DNA of 64,000 nt from Allium sativum. Lineage: Eukaryota; Streptophyta; Magnoliopsida; Asparagales; Amaryllidaceae. This document shows positions 1-11,883 of the stretch, piece by piece. Positions within the stretch are counted from its first letter, which is position 1. Every line of letters starts with the position of its first letter. The notes under the pieces are model-generated. The model saw nothing but the letters and a program-made list of their open reading frames with translations. It had not been told where the DNA came from and made no database searches. The translations under genes and the position numbers were made by a program. Location: assembly GCA_030737875.1 (NCBI GenBank), contig CM060920.1, forward strand, positions 479,042,861 through 479,106,860, in the 5' to 3' direction.

Positions 1-319
1 ATCAGTCGACTGGTAAAAATAATTTAATTATATAGAACTTTTAAAACTAGTCGTTATGTGTAGAGATTGCTTGACCAGTGACCTGTTGATTTCCTACCAG
101 TCGACTGGTAGGCAATTTCCTGCACAGTCTGGCCTTTTGAAGGTTTTAAATTATATATATATATATAACTTGATTAGCACATTCGTGTATACTTAAGGAT
201 AGATTTTAACATAATTCTAACATGACTCAATGTATATATATAACCTTATATTTATTATTCGATTCCCTTAGTAGCTTTATTCGTTGACATCGATCAAAAT
301 CTTGTTATTCAACAGAAAC
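1..319. other. no gene; palindromic motif
   Basis: No coding sequence recognised. A perfect 20-bp palindrome centred on GTCGAC lies at 93-112, and its 10-base core (CAGTCGACTG) recurs at 3-12. This stretch precedes the first recognisable copia reading and may be filler inserted in that element or the remains of its interior. Confidence 0.4.
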
Positions 320-2700
320 ATGTATTGGTGCTGATAGTTCTCGTGACTTAGATGCGACACAATTGTGGCACAGAGTTTGGATGTTCTTCGAAGAAGGGAG
401 ATGATTGATGGTGAGAGTTCAAAAGTTGGAGTTTTGCGAGGAATGTGTCATAAGGAAGCAAATTAGAGTGTCGTTTAGTGAAGGAAAATATGATTCAAGA
501 GGGATTCTTGAGTATGTGCACACAGATGTTTGGGGACCAGCACCAGTAGATTCTTTGGGAAGAACAAGATATTATATTTCTTTTATTGATGATTTTTCTC
601 GAAAGGTTTGGATGTATGCAATGAAGGCCATGCCGGTGGCATTTGCATGGTTCAAAGTATGGAAGGCTCTTGTTAAGAATGAGAGTGGAAAGTCTTTGAA
701 GGTTCTTAGGTCCGATAATGGCGAAGAGTATGTTTCCGGAGATTTTCTAAAATTTTGCAAACATCATGGTATTCGGAGGCATTTTTCTACACCTGGAGAT
801 CCGCAATCTAAAGGATTAGCGGGGAGAATGAAACAAACTCTATTGGAGAAAGCTCGATGCTTGAGATTGACATTGGGTTTGTCTAAGGGATTTTGAGCCG
901 AAGCTTTGTCAACCGCAGTGCATATTATTAATCGAATTTCATGCTTGGCTATTGATAACAAAATTCCGAAGGAAGTGTGGAAGGGAAAAAACATTGGCTT
1001 GAGTTATCTTCATGTATCTGACAGTCCAGTTTACGTGCATGATCTAGGGAATGATAAGCTTTCACCTAGATCTTTCATGGGGATTTTTCTTGGCTATATG
1101 AATGGTGTTAAAGGCTATCGGATTTGGAATGCAGAAACGAAGAAGGTAGTGGTTTCTCGTTATGTTATTTTGATGAGTCGGCTATGTTCAAGGAGAATGA
1201 AGACTCATCAGATGTTCAGGATTTGGTTCATAGTGAATCAAAGGAGAAGGAAGTTATTCCCATTTTTAGGCCTAGAGAAAGTAAAGTTGTTGGATGTGCT
1301 TGTAAGGTGAATGCGATTGATGTTACATCACATAGTCCACAGGGTTCCTCTAGTAGTGTTGGTGATGTACGCGAGCCCAGAGATGATTCAGTTTAAGGTG
1401 GAGCAGAAGGAAAACCGGGTGATGGTATTGCTACTTGGGTTGGTTGTCGTGCTATAAGGCCACCCAAAAGATACAGTGATTGGAACTATCTTAGATTTTG
1501 TGAGAATTTGGACTATGCTCTTCATGTAGTCCAAGATGAACCGATGGACCTTGTGACGTCATGGGATCGAGTGATAACTCGAAGTGGGTTTGTGCCATGG
1601 AGGAAGAGATGTAATCGTTGATGAAGAACCACAATTGGGAGTTAGTTTCACTTCCTATAGGAAACTGTGATATGGGTGCAAATGGATATACAAGGTGAGG
1701 GACGATGGAAGATACAAAGCTAAGCTAGTGGCTAAGGGTTTGCACAACGGAAGGGAAAGGAGTATGGTGAGATCTTCGCACCGGTTGTGAGGCATACTTC
1801 TATCCGGATATTACTTGCCATAGTTGTTACTCATGACTTGAAGTTGGAGCAACTTAATGTGAAAACCTCCTTCTTGCATGGTGACTTGGATGAAGACATC
1901 TACATGGATCAACCAAAAGGGTTTGTTGTAGATGGTAAGTAAAAATTGGTTTGCATGTTGAAGAAATCACCATATGGTTTGAAGCAATCACCTAGTTAAT
2001 AGTACAAGAGATTTGATCATTTCATGCTTGAAAGTAGCTTCCATCGAAGCATCAAAGATGGTTGTTTACATTTCAAGAAATTGGGAAATGATTGTTGGGT
2101 GTATTTACTCTTTTATGTGGATGATATGCTCATAGCTCCTAAGGACAGGGCAGAAATCAGCAAGTTGAAATTGAAATTAAAGGCGGAGCTCAAGATGAAA
2201 GATCTTGGAGAAGCAAAGAAAATTTTGGGCATGGAGATTGAAAGGGATCGAAAGCATTTTTAGTTGAAATTAACTCAAGAGTGATATATTAGAAAAATGC
2301 TTTGTCGGTTTAGCACGGAGGATGCAAAGGCGTCAAATACACCTTTACCTTTACATGTAAAGCTTTCGAGTAAAGGATCACCGATCGAGGAGAAAGACAA
2401 GGCTTATACGGAAAATGTGTCATATGCAAGTGTGGTTGGAAGTTTGATGTATTCCATTGTGTGTACATGGATCGATATTGCAAATGTCATCGGGGTGGTT
2501 AGTCAGTTTATGGCTAATCCGGAGAAATCGCATTGGGAACCAGTGAAGCTTACCTTGAGATACTTGAAAGGTACAATATCTCGTGGTCTTGTTTTTAGGA
2601 GTAGTGAGGAAAAAAATTGCACGGCAGTTAGTTACCGTAATTCAAATTATGCTGGTGATAGGGATCGGAGAAAATCAACTTCCAGATATGTCTTCACCTA
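320..2700 (+). pseudogene. Ty1/copia pol remnant (integrase, RT, partial RNase H)
   Basis: This is a decayed copia polyprotein of the Tnt1 type, encoding an integrase and a reverse transcriptase for RNA-mediated transposition. Reading begins with a GAG-pre-integrase stretch (LWHRV near 362). The integrase HHCC remnant CEECVIRKQ and core HTDVWGP follow at 405-896, then the SDNGEEY catalytic-Asp region near 710-730. The integrase C-terminal part is at 906-1310. RT pieces include a broken APVVRHTSIRILLA near 1780-1815 and FYVDDMLIA (YVDD box) near 2110-2140. The thumb and start of RNase H are at 2297-2700, ending at STSRYVF. Many stops and frameshifts separate these blocks. The rest of RNase H, the gag, the protease and both LTRs were not found, so the copy is truncated at both ends and cannot transpose. 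Confidence 0.88.
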
Positions 2701-3066
2701 AGGTCCGTAACACTTTTATTATAACAAATAATAAAGTATTTTGGCAAGGCCGGTCGGTTTCTCAAGTGGTCCGTTACACTTTTATTATAACAAATAATAA
2801 ATACATTATTATAGGAGGTAAACAGAATGTCTAGTTACTACTAGCAGTTTTTAAGGTGGATCATCCACCAGAAATGGTTTTAAGAGTGGACCAACCACTA
2901 CAACTTTCCTAGCTTACAGATAAGGGCTAGAACCTTTGTATAGACTACTATAAAATAAAAAACTTCACAAAGAAGTCAAATAACCCAGCATTAACTATAG
3001 TACATAGAACACGGAGGCTACAAAATACATATTACATAGGCTTTAGCACAAGAACACATAACATAG
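2701..3066. repeat. intergenic filler with a 34-bp direct repeat
   Basis: A 34-bp segment at 2702-2735 recurs at 2768-2801 with one mismatch; the period is 66 bp. It lies exactly where the copia remnant stops, so it may mark a repair junction. The remainder up to 3066 shows no recognisable gene. Confidence 0.5.
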
Positions 3067-5872
3067 TATTACGCACTGAATTTCGCATGGTCCGAATCGA
3101 TCGCTAAACCGACCAAGACTGTTCGAGAACGCGGACTGTTTGAGAACAGGATGCATCAGAACACAAACAAGAGTACTTTGCATTGTTATTACAACAGTTT
3201 ACATCAGGGTACATGATCTCATAGTACAAATAATAATACACAGCGGAAAAATAATATTAGAGGTTTAAATTACATAACAGTGGAAATATAATACATAACT
3301 ATAATGTGCAGCAGGAAAACATCAACTACCACAGCTGGAAGAAATGCATGAGTACAAAGCATTCCATATATAGTTCCAACCGTAATCCAGGATCCAGTGA
3401 AAAAAAAATATGCGAAACCACAACTACTAGCTGCCCGTGTGGAAAAATATGAGTACCCAGAGTTTAGGTAGGAAACAATAAACTCCAAGTCAATCATGAG
3501 AGTGGCATGAGAACTAAGACAGTTATAAACTTTATTTTAAAGTTGGGTAAATCAAGGGACCACATCGTATAACACGGAATGAGTTTCCTCCACATGAATA
3601 CCAATTTAAAAACAAGAACAATGCAATGCTTTAAGAAAAATGAAGCTATTATAAGACTCAGGTCCCATCACACAATGCAACGCAAGACGGAGGATAGAGT
3701 TTTACCTTATAATAGCCAAACATGCTTGATACGCTTTAAAATAAATAATTTGATATTATTATAAGAGCATAGTGTATAAAACAACTTCGAATATAAATGT
3801 ATCAATGATAGACGACATAGTACCCCATCCTACTATGTCGCCATATAGGTTTACAACTATAACCGAAAAGCCTCATATTGGAAATTGGATTCCATCTTTG
3901 AGTCGAGGCAATGGATCTTCCTCACCTGTTTTGGATCACCTCTAGAAAGATGTCCAAGATCACACCTATGGGAAGACCTTGGTTAGCATCAGGGCCGGTC
4001 CACACCTAACGTTTGTGTATTATTTGTTCTTGAACAATACGTTTCTCGGTCCTATCGGGACTACAACCTGGTCAGTACGTCAACCATATAAGCCTTTTAG
4101 TCGGCTATATATCTGAGTTGCCTCGCAATCCATCATCCACATAAGTAAAAATGTCTGGGCTGCATACCATGACACCATTTCTAGTTAGAAAGAAAGGCAT
4201 GTCCTCCCTGAGGTCCTCATCACGTTTTTTAACTCATACCGAAGTGTGAATCTCGCGGAGTAATGCTATACACAAAGCAGCACTAATTATAGACGTGCTT
4301 TGATCATCATCCACAAGGCCCTACTTTTCAATAAAAGCCTTGATCCATGCATCTCAGCATGCCACATTGTCAATCCATACGATACCACTGATTTTCACCA
4401 ATATATAACCTTTAAGTTCGTACATCTTAGAGAAGCGTGTTAAGCAAGAGAATAAATTCTCCACCACCAAACAGATATATATTTTACAGAGATCAATGAA
4501 TAAATCCCAAAATACAATGTCAAACATACAATCCATTTGCAAGTCTGTTCTGGGTCTGAACGAAATTAGAGGCACCTTATTCCTCATCCCGTATGCCCAA
4601 TACAGGAGAGAGGCCCTCGCATATCCGGTCGATCTCCAAGTACGTATGGATGATCACCACATATTACCTTGTCTCAAGTCTACAACCCAAACAAAACATT
4701 ACTAATCATCCAGACGATGTGAAGATCTCCAGCCTTTAATCACTATCTTCATATCTTCGACTTTAATTGTCGTATCAGTTATTCAGAATGGGTTAAACCT
4801 GGTCTTCCCGAATAACTCGCGCATGTTATAATCATGTGAAATATAAACACATCATACGCCTCATTCCAATCCAGAATATTCTTTTATTCGAATATTCTTG
4901 GAAATCCTTCCCAAGACTTTGTAATAACTTTTCTCTACTTAAACAAAATTAAGGTTTATCAAACGAGTCGGGATTAACGAGCCTCACCGAAGTAATCATT
5001 TATTTTATTTTCTCAATCCTAACCTATTTTTCCCATGGAGAAAACTGGTAGTACTCCATTTCTAACACCCATTGTGTCATCGATAAATTAATTACCATTT
5101 AACGTACAAATTTAATAAAAGATTTAACTATCACATGGAGTAAAACTGGTGGTACTCCATTTTGAACATTTCTTGAATTCGGTAAATTTAATTATCTCAT
5201 TTACATTTCAATCTAATTAAAGATTCATTAAAATTCCATCTTAGATTTAGTCTTCAAAAATCATTATTTAACGATTATTCAATCTTAGGAAATTAATCAT
5301 GTCTTTAACTGGGTTAAAGAACCAATGTCATTTAAAACACAGTTCAATATAAACCCAAAATCATCTTCCATTTAATATGGAACCTTCAGAGAAATCTGAT
5401 TAGTATATAATCGAATTCCACTCAATTCTAATTCAATGTATTGAATTGGAAAACTTTACTTCGGAAAAATTCCATTAAACCTTAATTGAAAGATTCATAA
5501 ATTACAAATCATAACTTCGCTGTTAACTGAGTTTAAGAACTAATGTTATTTAAAACACCGTTTACAATGAACCCAAATCCAATTTCAATTCAATTCCAAG
5601 TAAACTTATTAAATTGGAAAACTTCATTAAATCTTAATTAAAAGGTTTATTTTATTCTTAACTGGGTTTAGGAACAATGTTATTGAAGACACCATTCATG
5701 ACAAACCCAAAATCCAATTTGATATTAAATACAAGACTGTGAATATAAATCTTATCGTCTTATATTCAACATCAAATTCTGAAACCAACAGATATCGTAT
5801 TGTGAATAACGATATATATATATCTTCCAAATTCCTCAAAGATATCCGCATGATCACGGAATCCAACATCAA
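3067..5872 (-). mobile_element. giant-LTR family copy I, 3' LTR, U5-side part
   Basis: This is the reverse complement of the LTR 3' portion. It begins at the LTR end (TATTACGCACTG on the plus strand) and matches 37098-37838 closely. It also matches the reverse complement of the LTR ends at 43300-44913 and 61100-62713. Short ORFs inside (for example at 3270-3497, 4354-4587 and 4496-4705) are not conserved as proteins between copies and are not called. The segment breaks off at 5872, where subterminal repeats of a CACTA element begin. Its last 0.35 kb is present again to the right of that element. Confidence 0.8.
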
Positions 5873-6150
5873 TTTTTCCACGGCTTTAGACTGTGGCTAT
5901 TTAGTTTTGCCACGGCTTTGGACAGTGGCTGATTAGTTTTGCCATGGCTTCAGGCCATGGCAAAACCGGGTGTGGCAAAAAATTTGCCACGACTCTGAGC
6001 CGTGGCAAATTGTTATTTTGCCACAGTCCAAAACCGTGGCAAATTTATGTTTTGCCAATGCTTTAGTCCATGACAAAACATCATTTTTCCATGGCTCAAA
6101 TAGTAACTTTCTTTTATAAAGTTTATCCATGGTTTTGGACCGTGACTAAA
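5873..6150. repeat. CACTA-1 left subterminal repeat array
   Basis: About seven degenerate copies of a roughly 30-bp palindromic unit, TTTTGCCACGGCTTTGGAC with its inverse, occur here. Units start near 5875, 5907, 5937, 5984, 6014, 6048 and 6084, with a last one near 6126. In En/Spm-type elements such repeats are binding sites for the element-encoded DNA-binding protein (TNPA in Spm). The array matches the right end at 31434-31520. Confidence 0.75.
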
Positions 6151-7364
6151 TTCAGTTGAAGAAACTGCATATTAATAAGATCCCTCTACCAAAAGATAAA
6201 GCTCCGATTTAAACAAAATATGAGCAAGTTATTCCCACCAATATAAATTTATAAGAAGAAATACCCGTTAATATAAATTGTAATCTTCATAGCTACAAAT
6301 TTACAAAGTTTAAATGAACAACTTATTCTTAATTAACACAACATTTAGTGATGTTTCAAAAATAAAAACATAAACAACTATCAAAGTTTTTAATTAAGAT
6401 CCAAAAGTCGAAACAGAAGCAACTATCAAACAAAGCTAAAACACAATCATAGATACAAATGTTGATACTAACAAACAAGGACTTACAATTTAATTTCATA
6501 CAATCAAACTTTGTAGTGTTTTGAAAATCACAACGCATCCATGACTCCATTCACCAACGCAATTTATTTTTGAACACCTTAGGTAACTGCACCCCACCAT
6601 TAATTTCATTGCATTGGTCTTGTAATAACATTTATAAGCTACAGAGAAATAAAACTAATACGTATCAACCTTCAATTCCAAATAGACTGATAATTCAACT
6701 AGAATTATCAGGGCTTCTTCAAATTCAAACAATGGTCTGTTACTTGGTTGAACAACTCCTGCACCTGCTTGAACTCCTCTCCTGTGCATCTAACCAATCT
6801 AAGTATAAACAACAAAGTTAAAGAATTTAGAAATAAAGGATAATAACAACAAATAAGTCATCATAGAAACACATGTCTGAGACACAATGAAATAAAAATC
6901 TTGTTTAACAAATACTTAAGAACCATGCTTTAAGGTAAGGGAAAAGAAGCAGGTATAAGATAAGATTAGTAATGGGAGAAAGACCCATTACCTCTACCCA
7001 CACCTAACCTATGTACCTCTTCTTTCAAATATTCACAAAAAATCAACACTACTTACCACATACCAACAACTTAAAACCAACCTGTAAAAACAAAATCGAA
7101 CAAAAGAAAGATATGTACCATACTTATGGTACCAACTCGACAAAATATAACCAAGAACTTTACCAAAAACAACATCAGGTTATACCTCAGTACCAACATC
7201 CTCGTATGCTTCTCATTCCTTCAAGTCCCACTAGAAATCCCATTCCATAGACCTTCAATCAATAGCATCTCACGTAAACTAATAACATTTCCATTTCTAA
7301 CCAATCAAATTCTAGATATCTCCCCATGCATGCCACGTTAGCGGAAAGTGCAATGCAATGGTCC
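6151..7364. other. CACTA-1 interior, no gene recognised
   Basis: AT-rich sequence with no convincing coding region. ORFs at 6570-6821, 7011-7250 and 7126-7341 are short, overlapping and low in complexity, and I do not regard them as genes. Confidence 0.4.
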
Positions 7365-7746
7365 CAGGGCCGGCCCTGGCCCAGTGCGAGCCGTGCGACC
7401 GCACAAGGCCCATTATGTCAGGGGGCCCCAAAAAAAAAACTGTATTACCTTTACCAGAGCTGCTTTTTCTTGTCAGAATGCGTGTACTTGATAGTAATTT
7501 ATCTATGCGAAAGTAGATATGATTATATGCTTTGTTGACATCAATCAATATATTAAAATGAAGATGTGGCTTGTGTGGACCTCTAGTTGACAGATCGAAA
7601 ATATAGGTAAAAACTTTATGAATTTGCTGAAACACACAACTTTCTCGATGGAGATGCACAGTAGAAAAACACATTTTCATTAAAAAAAATTAAGGGCCCA
7701 AAATTTTAGGTCTGCACTAGGCCATAAATACTCAGGGCCGGCCCTG
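7365..7746. mobile_element. hAT-type MITE with 8-bp TSD
   Basis: Terminal inverted repeats CAGGGCCGGCCCTG bound a 382-bp element. The flanking octamer AATGGTCC is duplicated exactly at 7357-7364 and 7747-7754; an 8-bp target-site duplication is diagnostic of hAT transposons. The interior resembles the common plant non-autonomous type: GC-rich termini, GGGGCCCC followed by a poly-A tract near 7420-7440, and AAAATTTTAGG near the right end. No transposase is encoded. The ORF at 7312-7680 on the minus strand only crosses the element and is not called. Confidence 0.9.
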
Positions 7747-7754
7747 AATGGTCC

Positions 7755-8349
7755 CTCTTTGTCAAAATTAGATCAATTATACATTAAACCTTGGATGCAT
7801 AACAAACATGATAATAACGAGATCAGCACCAGAACCCCTAAAACATGATATATGGATCAGACTACAAGCGGGAAAACAACCTATGTGCCAATACTTTTAT
7901 TTTCCAGTCACTTGTTGTGTGTTTCATTACTGTATGAACCTTCATCCGGTCCAAGTTAAAACACAGTAAACATATAATTGCTTCACCAGCATTTTAAAGT
8001 TTCAACAATGACATGCATTTTCACAACATAACAATTAACAAGAAATTATGTGCAATAGTATTCAATAATTAAAAAGATATTATACTTTAATAGGTTATAC
8101 ATTATAAAACTCGTATGGTCACTATTCAAATGCAATCCATTTTGTTATCCCAGCATACCAGCCCTAATCATTTCTTTCTTCTTAAATTTCAGTTAATCTA
8201 TAACATTTGGTCAAGTAAGAAGAAGTATATCTCTAAAGCATCTGTTGCACTATTGGTAATATTCATCATGTTACGAAAGTAAAAACAGAGACATCCAAAG
8301 TTTAGTTACTTAAAACGCAAATCGTTCAACTCCTTCATGCTTACTGCCT
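7755..8349. other. no gene recognised
   Basis: AT-rich sequence between the hAT MITE and the kinase fragment. It may be intron or upstream sequence captured together with the kinase fragment. No motif was identified. Confidence 0.35.
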
Positions 8350-8830
8350 GATATGCTGGCGGTTATGGCTAAATACTCTCTAAATGGTTATATTACGAAA
8401 GAAGTAAATGCTGCTACGAATAACTTTAACAAGGAAACGAAGTTGGGTGCATCAGTTCATAACGGAAGAATTAGTGAAAGTGACTTAGTGATCAAGAAAA
8501 TGGGATTTGAAGATGCAAGAAGAACAATCGGTATACACTCAGAAAATCAACCATTCAAGCATAGTGAAATTAGATTGTGTTTGCTATGGAGGCGATGAAT
8601 TTTCTTCCTTGTATTTGGTATTTGGGTATGCACGAAATGGGTCCTTGACAAATTACTTACAAAACAAAATGGAAGTTCTAACATAGCAAAAGCAGACACA
8701 GATTGCTTTAGATGTTGCAATGGGTCTGCAGTACTTACATCATTGCACAACTCCATCTTAAATTCATATGAATATCAGCAGCAATAATATGTTTCTCACA
8801 GAGGAGTACAGGGAAAAAATAAGTAGCCTT
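8350..8830 (+). pseudogene. LysM receptor-like kinase (LYK4/5-like) kinase-domain fragment
   Basis: Two reading frames together give the N-lobe and the start of the C-lobe of a receptor kinase. At 8353-8560 are YITKEVNAATNNF, a degraded glycine loop, and LVIKKM around the VAIK-type lysine. From about 8573 in another frame come CVCYGGDEFSSLYLVF, ARNGSLTNYL, QIALDVAMGLQYLHH and IHMNISSNNMFL. In LYK4/LYK5-type LysM kinases, which help sense chitin at the plasma membrane, the catalytic loop reads H-K-N rather than H-R-D; the H-M-N here fits that subgroup. A frameshift near 8560 and in-frame stops near 8684 and 8758 disable it. No LysM, membrane or C-terminal kinase segment is present. The fragment ends about 150 bp before copia-1. 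Confidence 0.75.
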
Positions 8831-8978
8831 AATCACTTATGTCTTCATAATTTTGTTATATAGCCGTTGTACATAAATAAATAAATGAAATTGTTAAAAT
8901 CATGTCAAAATTTGTTAATATGGAAAATTCAAAATCATGTCAAAATTTTAAAAAAATTTCAAAATTTGTTAATAATGG

Positions 8979-9311
8979 GAATAAAGCCAGGAATAATTGC
9001 TCAAAGATATTTTCTGTTTTCACAGCATGAGATAATAAGGCCAGGAATAATTGCTCAAAGATATTTCCTATTTTCACTGCATCAGATAATAAGCCCAGGA
9101 ATAATTTCTTAAATATACTTTCCTGTTTTCACTGCATGAGATAATAAGGCTATGAATAATTGCTCAAAGATATTTCCTGTTTTCACTGCATGAGATAATA
9201 CGGCCAAGAATAATTGCTCAAAGATATTTCTTGTTCTTTTTCCTATTTATTGCTTTGTAATTGTCAGTACAACATGAATGAAATCTTTCACAATATCTCT
9301 TCTTCTCTACA
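8979..9311 (+). repeat. copia-1 5' LTR with 54-bp tandem repeats
   Basis: It consists of about five copies of a 54-bp unit (CCAGGAATAATTGCTCAAAG...), followed by a unique 3' part ending CTCTACA. The 3' LTR has the same unique part but only about three units, which explains the 109-bp length difference. The LTR borders are inferred from the PBS and the purine tract. Confidence 0.82.
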
Positions 9312-9323
9312 TGGTATCGGAGC
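9312..9323 (+). promoter_or_regulatory. copia-1 primer-binding site
   Basis: TGGTATCGGAGC directly abuts the LTR end. It differs by one base from TGGTATCAGAGC, the usual complement of the initiator-Met tRNA 3' end in plant LTR elements. Confidence 0.8.
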
Positions 9324-9353
9324 TCTTCTAAACACTCACAAATAATTGCTTCC

Positions 9354-10290
9354 ATGTCTCTCAATAATTCTACAAATCAAAATCTCCTTGCAGCGGCTAC
9401 CATAACCCCTTCTCAACTCAATTTTCAGATTCCTCCTATTAGCATCAAACTAGACTGAGAAAATTATTCACTGTGGCATACAACAATCATTTCAGCCCTT
9501 GAGACCTTCGATCTTGAATCCTTCGTCTTATCTTCTAATTTCCCACCCGAGTTTCTTCCCACTCCAGATGGTGCTATGTCCACCAATCCAAATCCAGCAT
9601 TTCTCGATTTGAAAAAAGGGGATCGTTTTGTCTTGCTTTGGATCAAATCAACCCTCTCTGAGCGAGCTCTGTCCATTGTTGCCCGCTGTTCCACCTCTTA
9701 CGCGGCGTGGCTTGCTCTTGATCGCTCTTTCCAAGCACAAACTAGGGTTCGTCGCATGGCCATGAAGACTCAGATTCAGTCGCTTTCCAAATGAGCGTTA
9801 CCCATGATCGAATATATCGAAAAGAAGCGCGCCATTGCTGATTCTCTTGCTGAGAATCTTCATCCGGTTTCAGATGAAGATCTCATCAGTCATATCCTTG
9901 CTGGCATGGACTCTTCCTATGCTCCATTTGTCACTGCCTTCATGATTAATTCTGAAATTCCTCTGTCGATGATCTGGTTGGACTCCTGCTTCAGGAGGAA
10001 GCTCGCTTGGATCATGAAACTACCCGCCAGGCTGCTGCTATTCTTCCTACTCCCACGGTGCCTCCATTAGACAACATTGCATCCCGCCAATCAAATCGTT
10101 CTATCCTACAAAACACATATCATAGCTCTTTCTCCTCCAATTTCCGTGGTGGTGATCAGTGAAGACGTCATCTTCAATGCCAGATATGTAGTCGTCAAGG
10201 ACATGTAGCCATTGATTGTTGGCATCGAGGTAATCAAGCAAATTATCCATCTCGTCGTCCCAATCCTAAAGCTCGGAATCGGCAGGCCAA
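9354..10290 (+). pseudogene. copia-1 gag (UBN2-type) with zinc knuckle
   Basis: The ATG at 9354 opens a copia gag, the capsid-like protein that packages element RNA. It includes ENYSLWHTTIISALE near 9457, then a helical gag core (LLWIKSTLSERALSIVAR), and continues in frame after a stop at 9792. A CCHC knuckle, CQICSRQGHVAIDC, begins at 10178 in a shifted frame continuous with the protease. Disabling lesions are a TGA inside the usual KLD-ENY motif near 9456, a TGA at 9792-9794, a stop near 10068 and a frameshift before 10178. Confidence 0.82.
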
Positions 10291-10633
10291 CATTGCAAAT
10301 TTCAACAGTCCATCTGCCTTGGACCCTTCATGGTACTTCGATTCGGGTGCAACTGATCATGCCTCTCCTTATGTGGGCAAATTGACGATCTCTGATGACT
10401 ATAATGGCGACGACAAGCTACAAGTTAGTAATGGTAACCAATTATCTATCTCTCATATTGCATCTCATTCTTTACCTAATTTGCGTTTGCCAACTGTCTT
10501 AGTTGTCCCTGCCTTAACCAAAAATTTACTATCTGTATCCAAATTAACTAAAGATAACAATGTTTACATGGAGTTTTGGCCTCATTTTTGCTGTGTGAAG
10601 GATTTTCAGGGCAGAATCATCCTCCAAGGGTGA
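10291..10633 (+). pseudogene. copia-1 protease region
   Basis: WYFDSGATDH near 10331 is the aspartic-protease active site (D-S-G) of copia polyproteins, which cuts the polyprotein into mature parts. The downstream LTKNLLSVSKLTKDN stretch is the conserved region following the protease. The frame ends at a TGA (10631-10633) inside what is normally a continuous reading (GRI-ILQG, then VDNGLYRLL), so this is a point lesion rather than a natural end. Confidence 0.82.
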
Positions 10634-11883
10634 GTAGATAATGGTCTTTATAGGTTGTTAGTACCTCCTAATAACCGGATGATGGCGTTGACTGGTGTTC
10701 GAACCTCCTTGGCTGGTTGGCACAATAGGCTTGCACACCCTCATCAACATCTCCTGCAGCGTCTTGTTTCTGATTTCCAGCTTCCTGTCACATCAAATAA
10801 ACCTCCCACAATGTGTGAGCCATGTCAGTTAGGCAATAGCCATAGATTGCCTCTTTTAAATTCTCATGTTTCATCTGTTAAACCTTTTGATTTGGTGTAT
10901 TTTGATGTTTGGGGTCCGTCTCCCTTATTTTCAATTAATGGAAATCGTTATTTTGTTCTTTTTATTGATGATTGTTCTAAATACGTTTGGATATATTTTC
11001 TTTCTCACAATTCACAGGTTCTATCTACATTTATCCAATTTCGTTCGATGATCAAAACACAATTTCAGCGTGACATTAAACGACTTCAAACAGATTGGGG
11101 GGTGAGTATCGTAATGTATCCGCTTTTCTAAAAACATGTGGAAGTGCCGTTGAGCGACGGAATCACATCATCGTTGAAAAGGGTTTAGCACTCTTAGCTC
11201 ACTCCTACCTTCCAAAACAATTTTGGGAACATGCTTTCAAAACTGCTACATACTTACATAACAGAACCATCACACCACTACTTGCCTACAAATCACCATA
11301 CACCATTCTCTATCATAAAAATCCCGATTACACCTTCCTCAAAACATTCAGATGTCTATGCTATCCTTTCCTTCGCCCATATAACTCTACCAAAATGGAT
11401 TTTAGATCATTGCCATGTACCTTTCTTGGTTATAGTACATCTCACAAGGGATATCTCTGCTATCACAAGCCTACGTCTCGATTGTATGTGTCTCGATATG
11501 TGGTTTTCAATGAATCAATCTTCCCATATGCCTGTGATTCACAGTGTGTAGTTCCTCCATTATCTAGGCCAGCCCAGGAATCTGTCAACACCAGCCTTCT
11601 TGATTATATCACCTCAATCGACACTACACCATTACCGCCTCCAATACAACCTCCAATACAAATTGCTCACACACCCATTCCTCAACATACACCATCACCA
11701 CCTCCTAATTCTCCACAACCTCCCATACAAACTGATCATACTCACAGTCCTCAACATACTTCATCACCGATATCCACATCTCCAAATCCACCTTATCAAC
11801 ATCCCACTCTCAGCTCACACTACAAACAATCATATCCTCGTCATTACCGTCCAGCAGAAAATAACCAGCACTCCATGGTTACT
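10634..11883 (+). pseudogene. copia-1 integrase
   Basis: The GAG-pre-integrase motif GWHNRLAHPH, the HHCC remnant MCEPCQLGNSHRLP, and the core with YFDVWGPSP and FIDDCSKYVWIY are present. The second catalytic Asp region is QTDWG near 11090. A frameshift follows near 11100, and reading resumes with GGEYRNVSAFLKTCG directly joined to SAVERRNHI. The roughly 15 residues that normally lie before the catalytic Glu (HTHQQNG-like) are deleted. The C-terminal part TFRCLCYPFLRPYN...DFRSLPCTFLGYS and a proline-rich linker end at a TGA at 11884. The enzyme would be inactive. Confidence 0.82.

Noticed and set aside
2881..2905. CACTACAACTTTCC near 2894 as the missing left end of CACTA-1
   Set aside because: The following sequence lacks the subterminal repeats, and giant-LTR sequence lies between it and the real repeats at 5873; only the short core matches.
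7312..7680. 122-codon minus-strand ORF
   Set aside because: It crosses the hAT MITE terminus and interior, so it is a chance frame.
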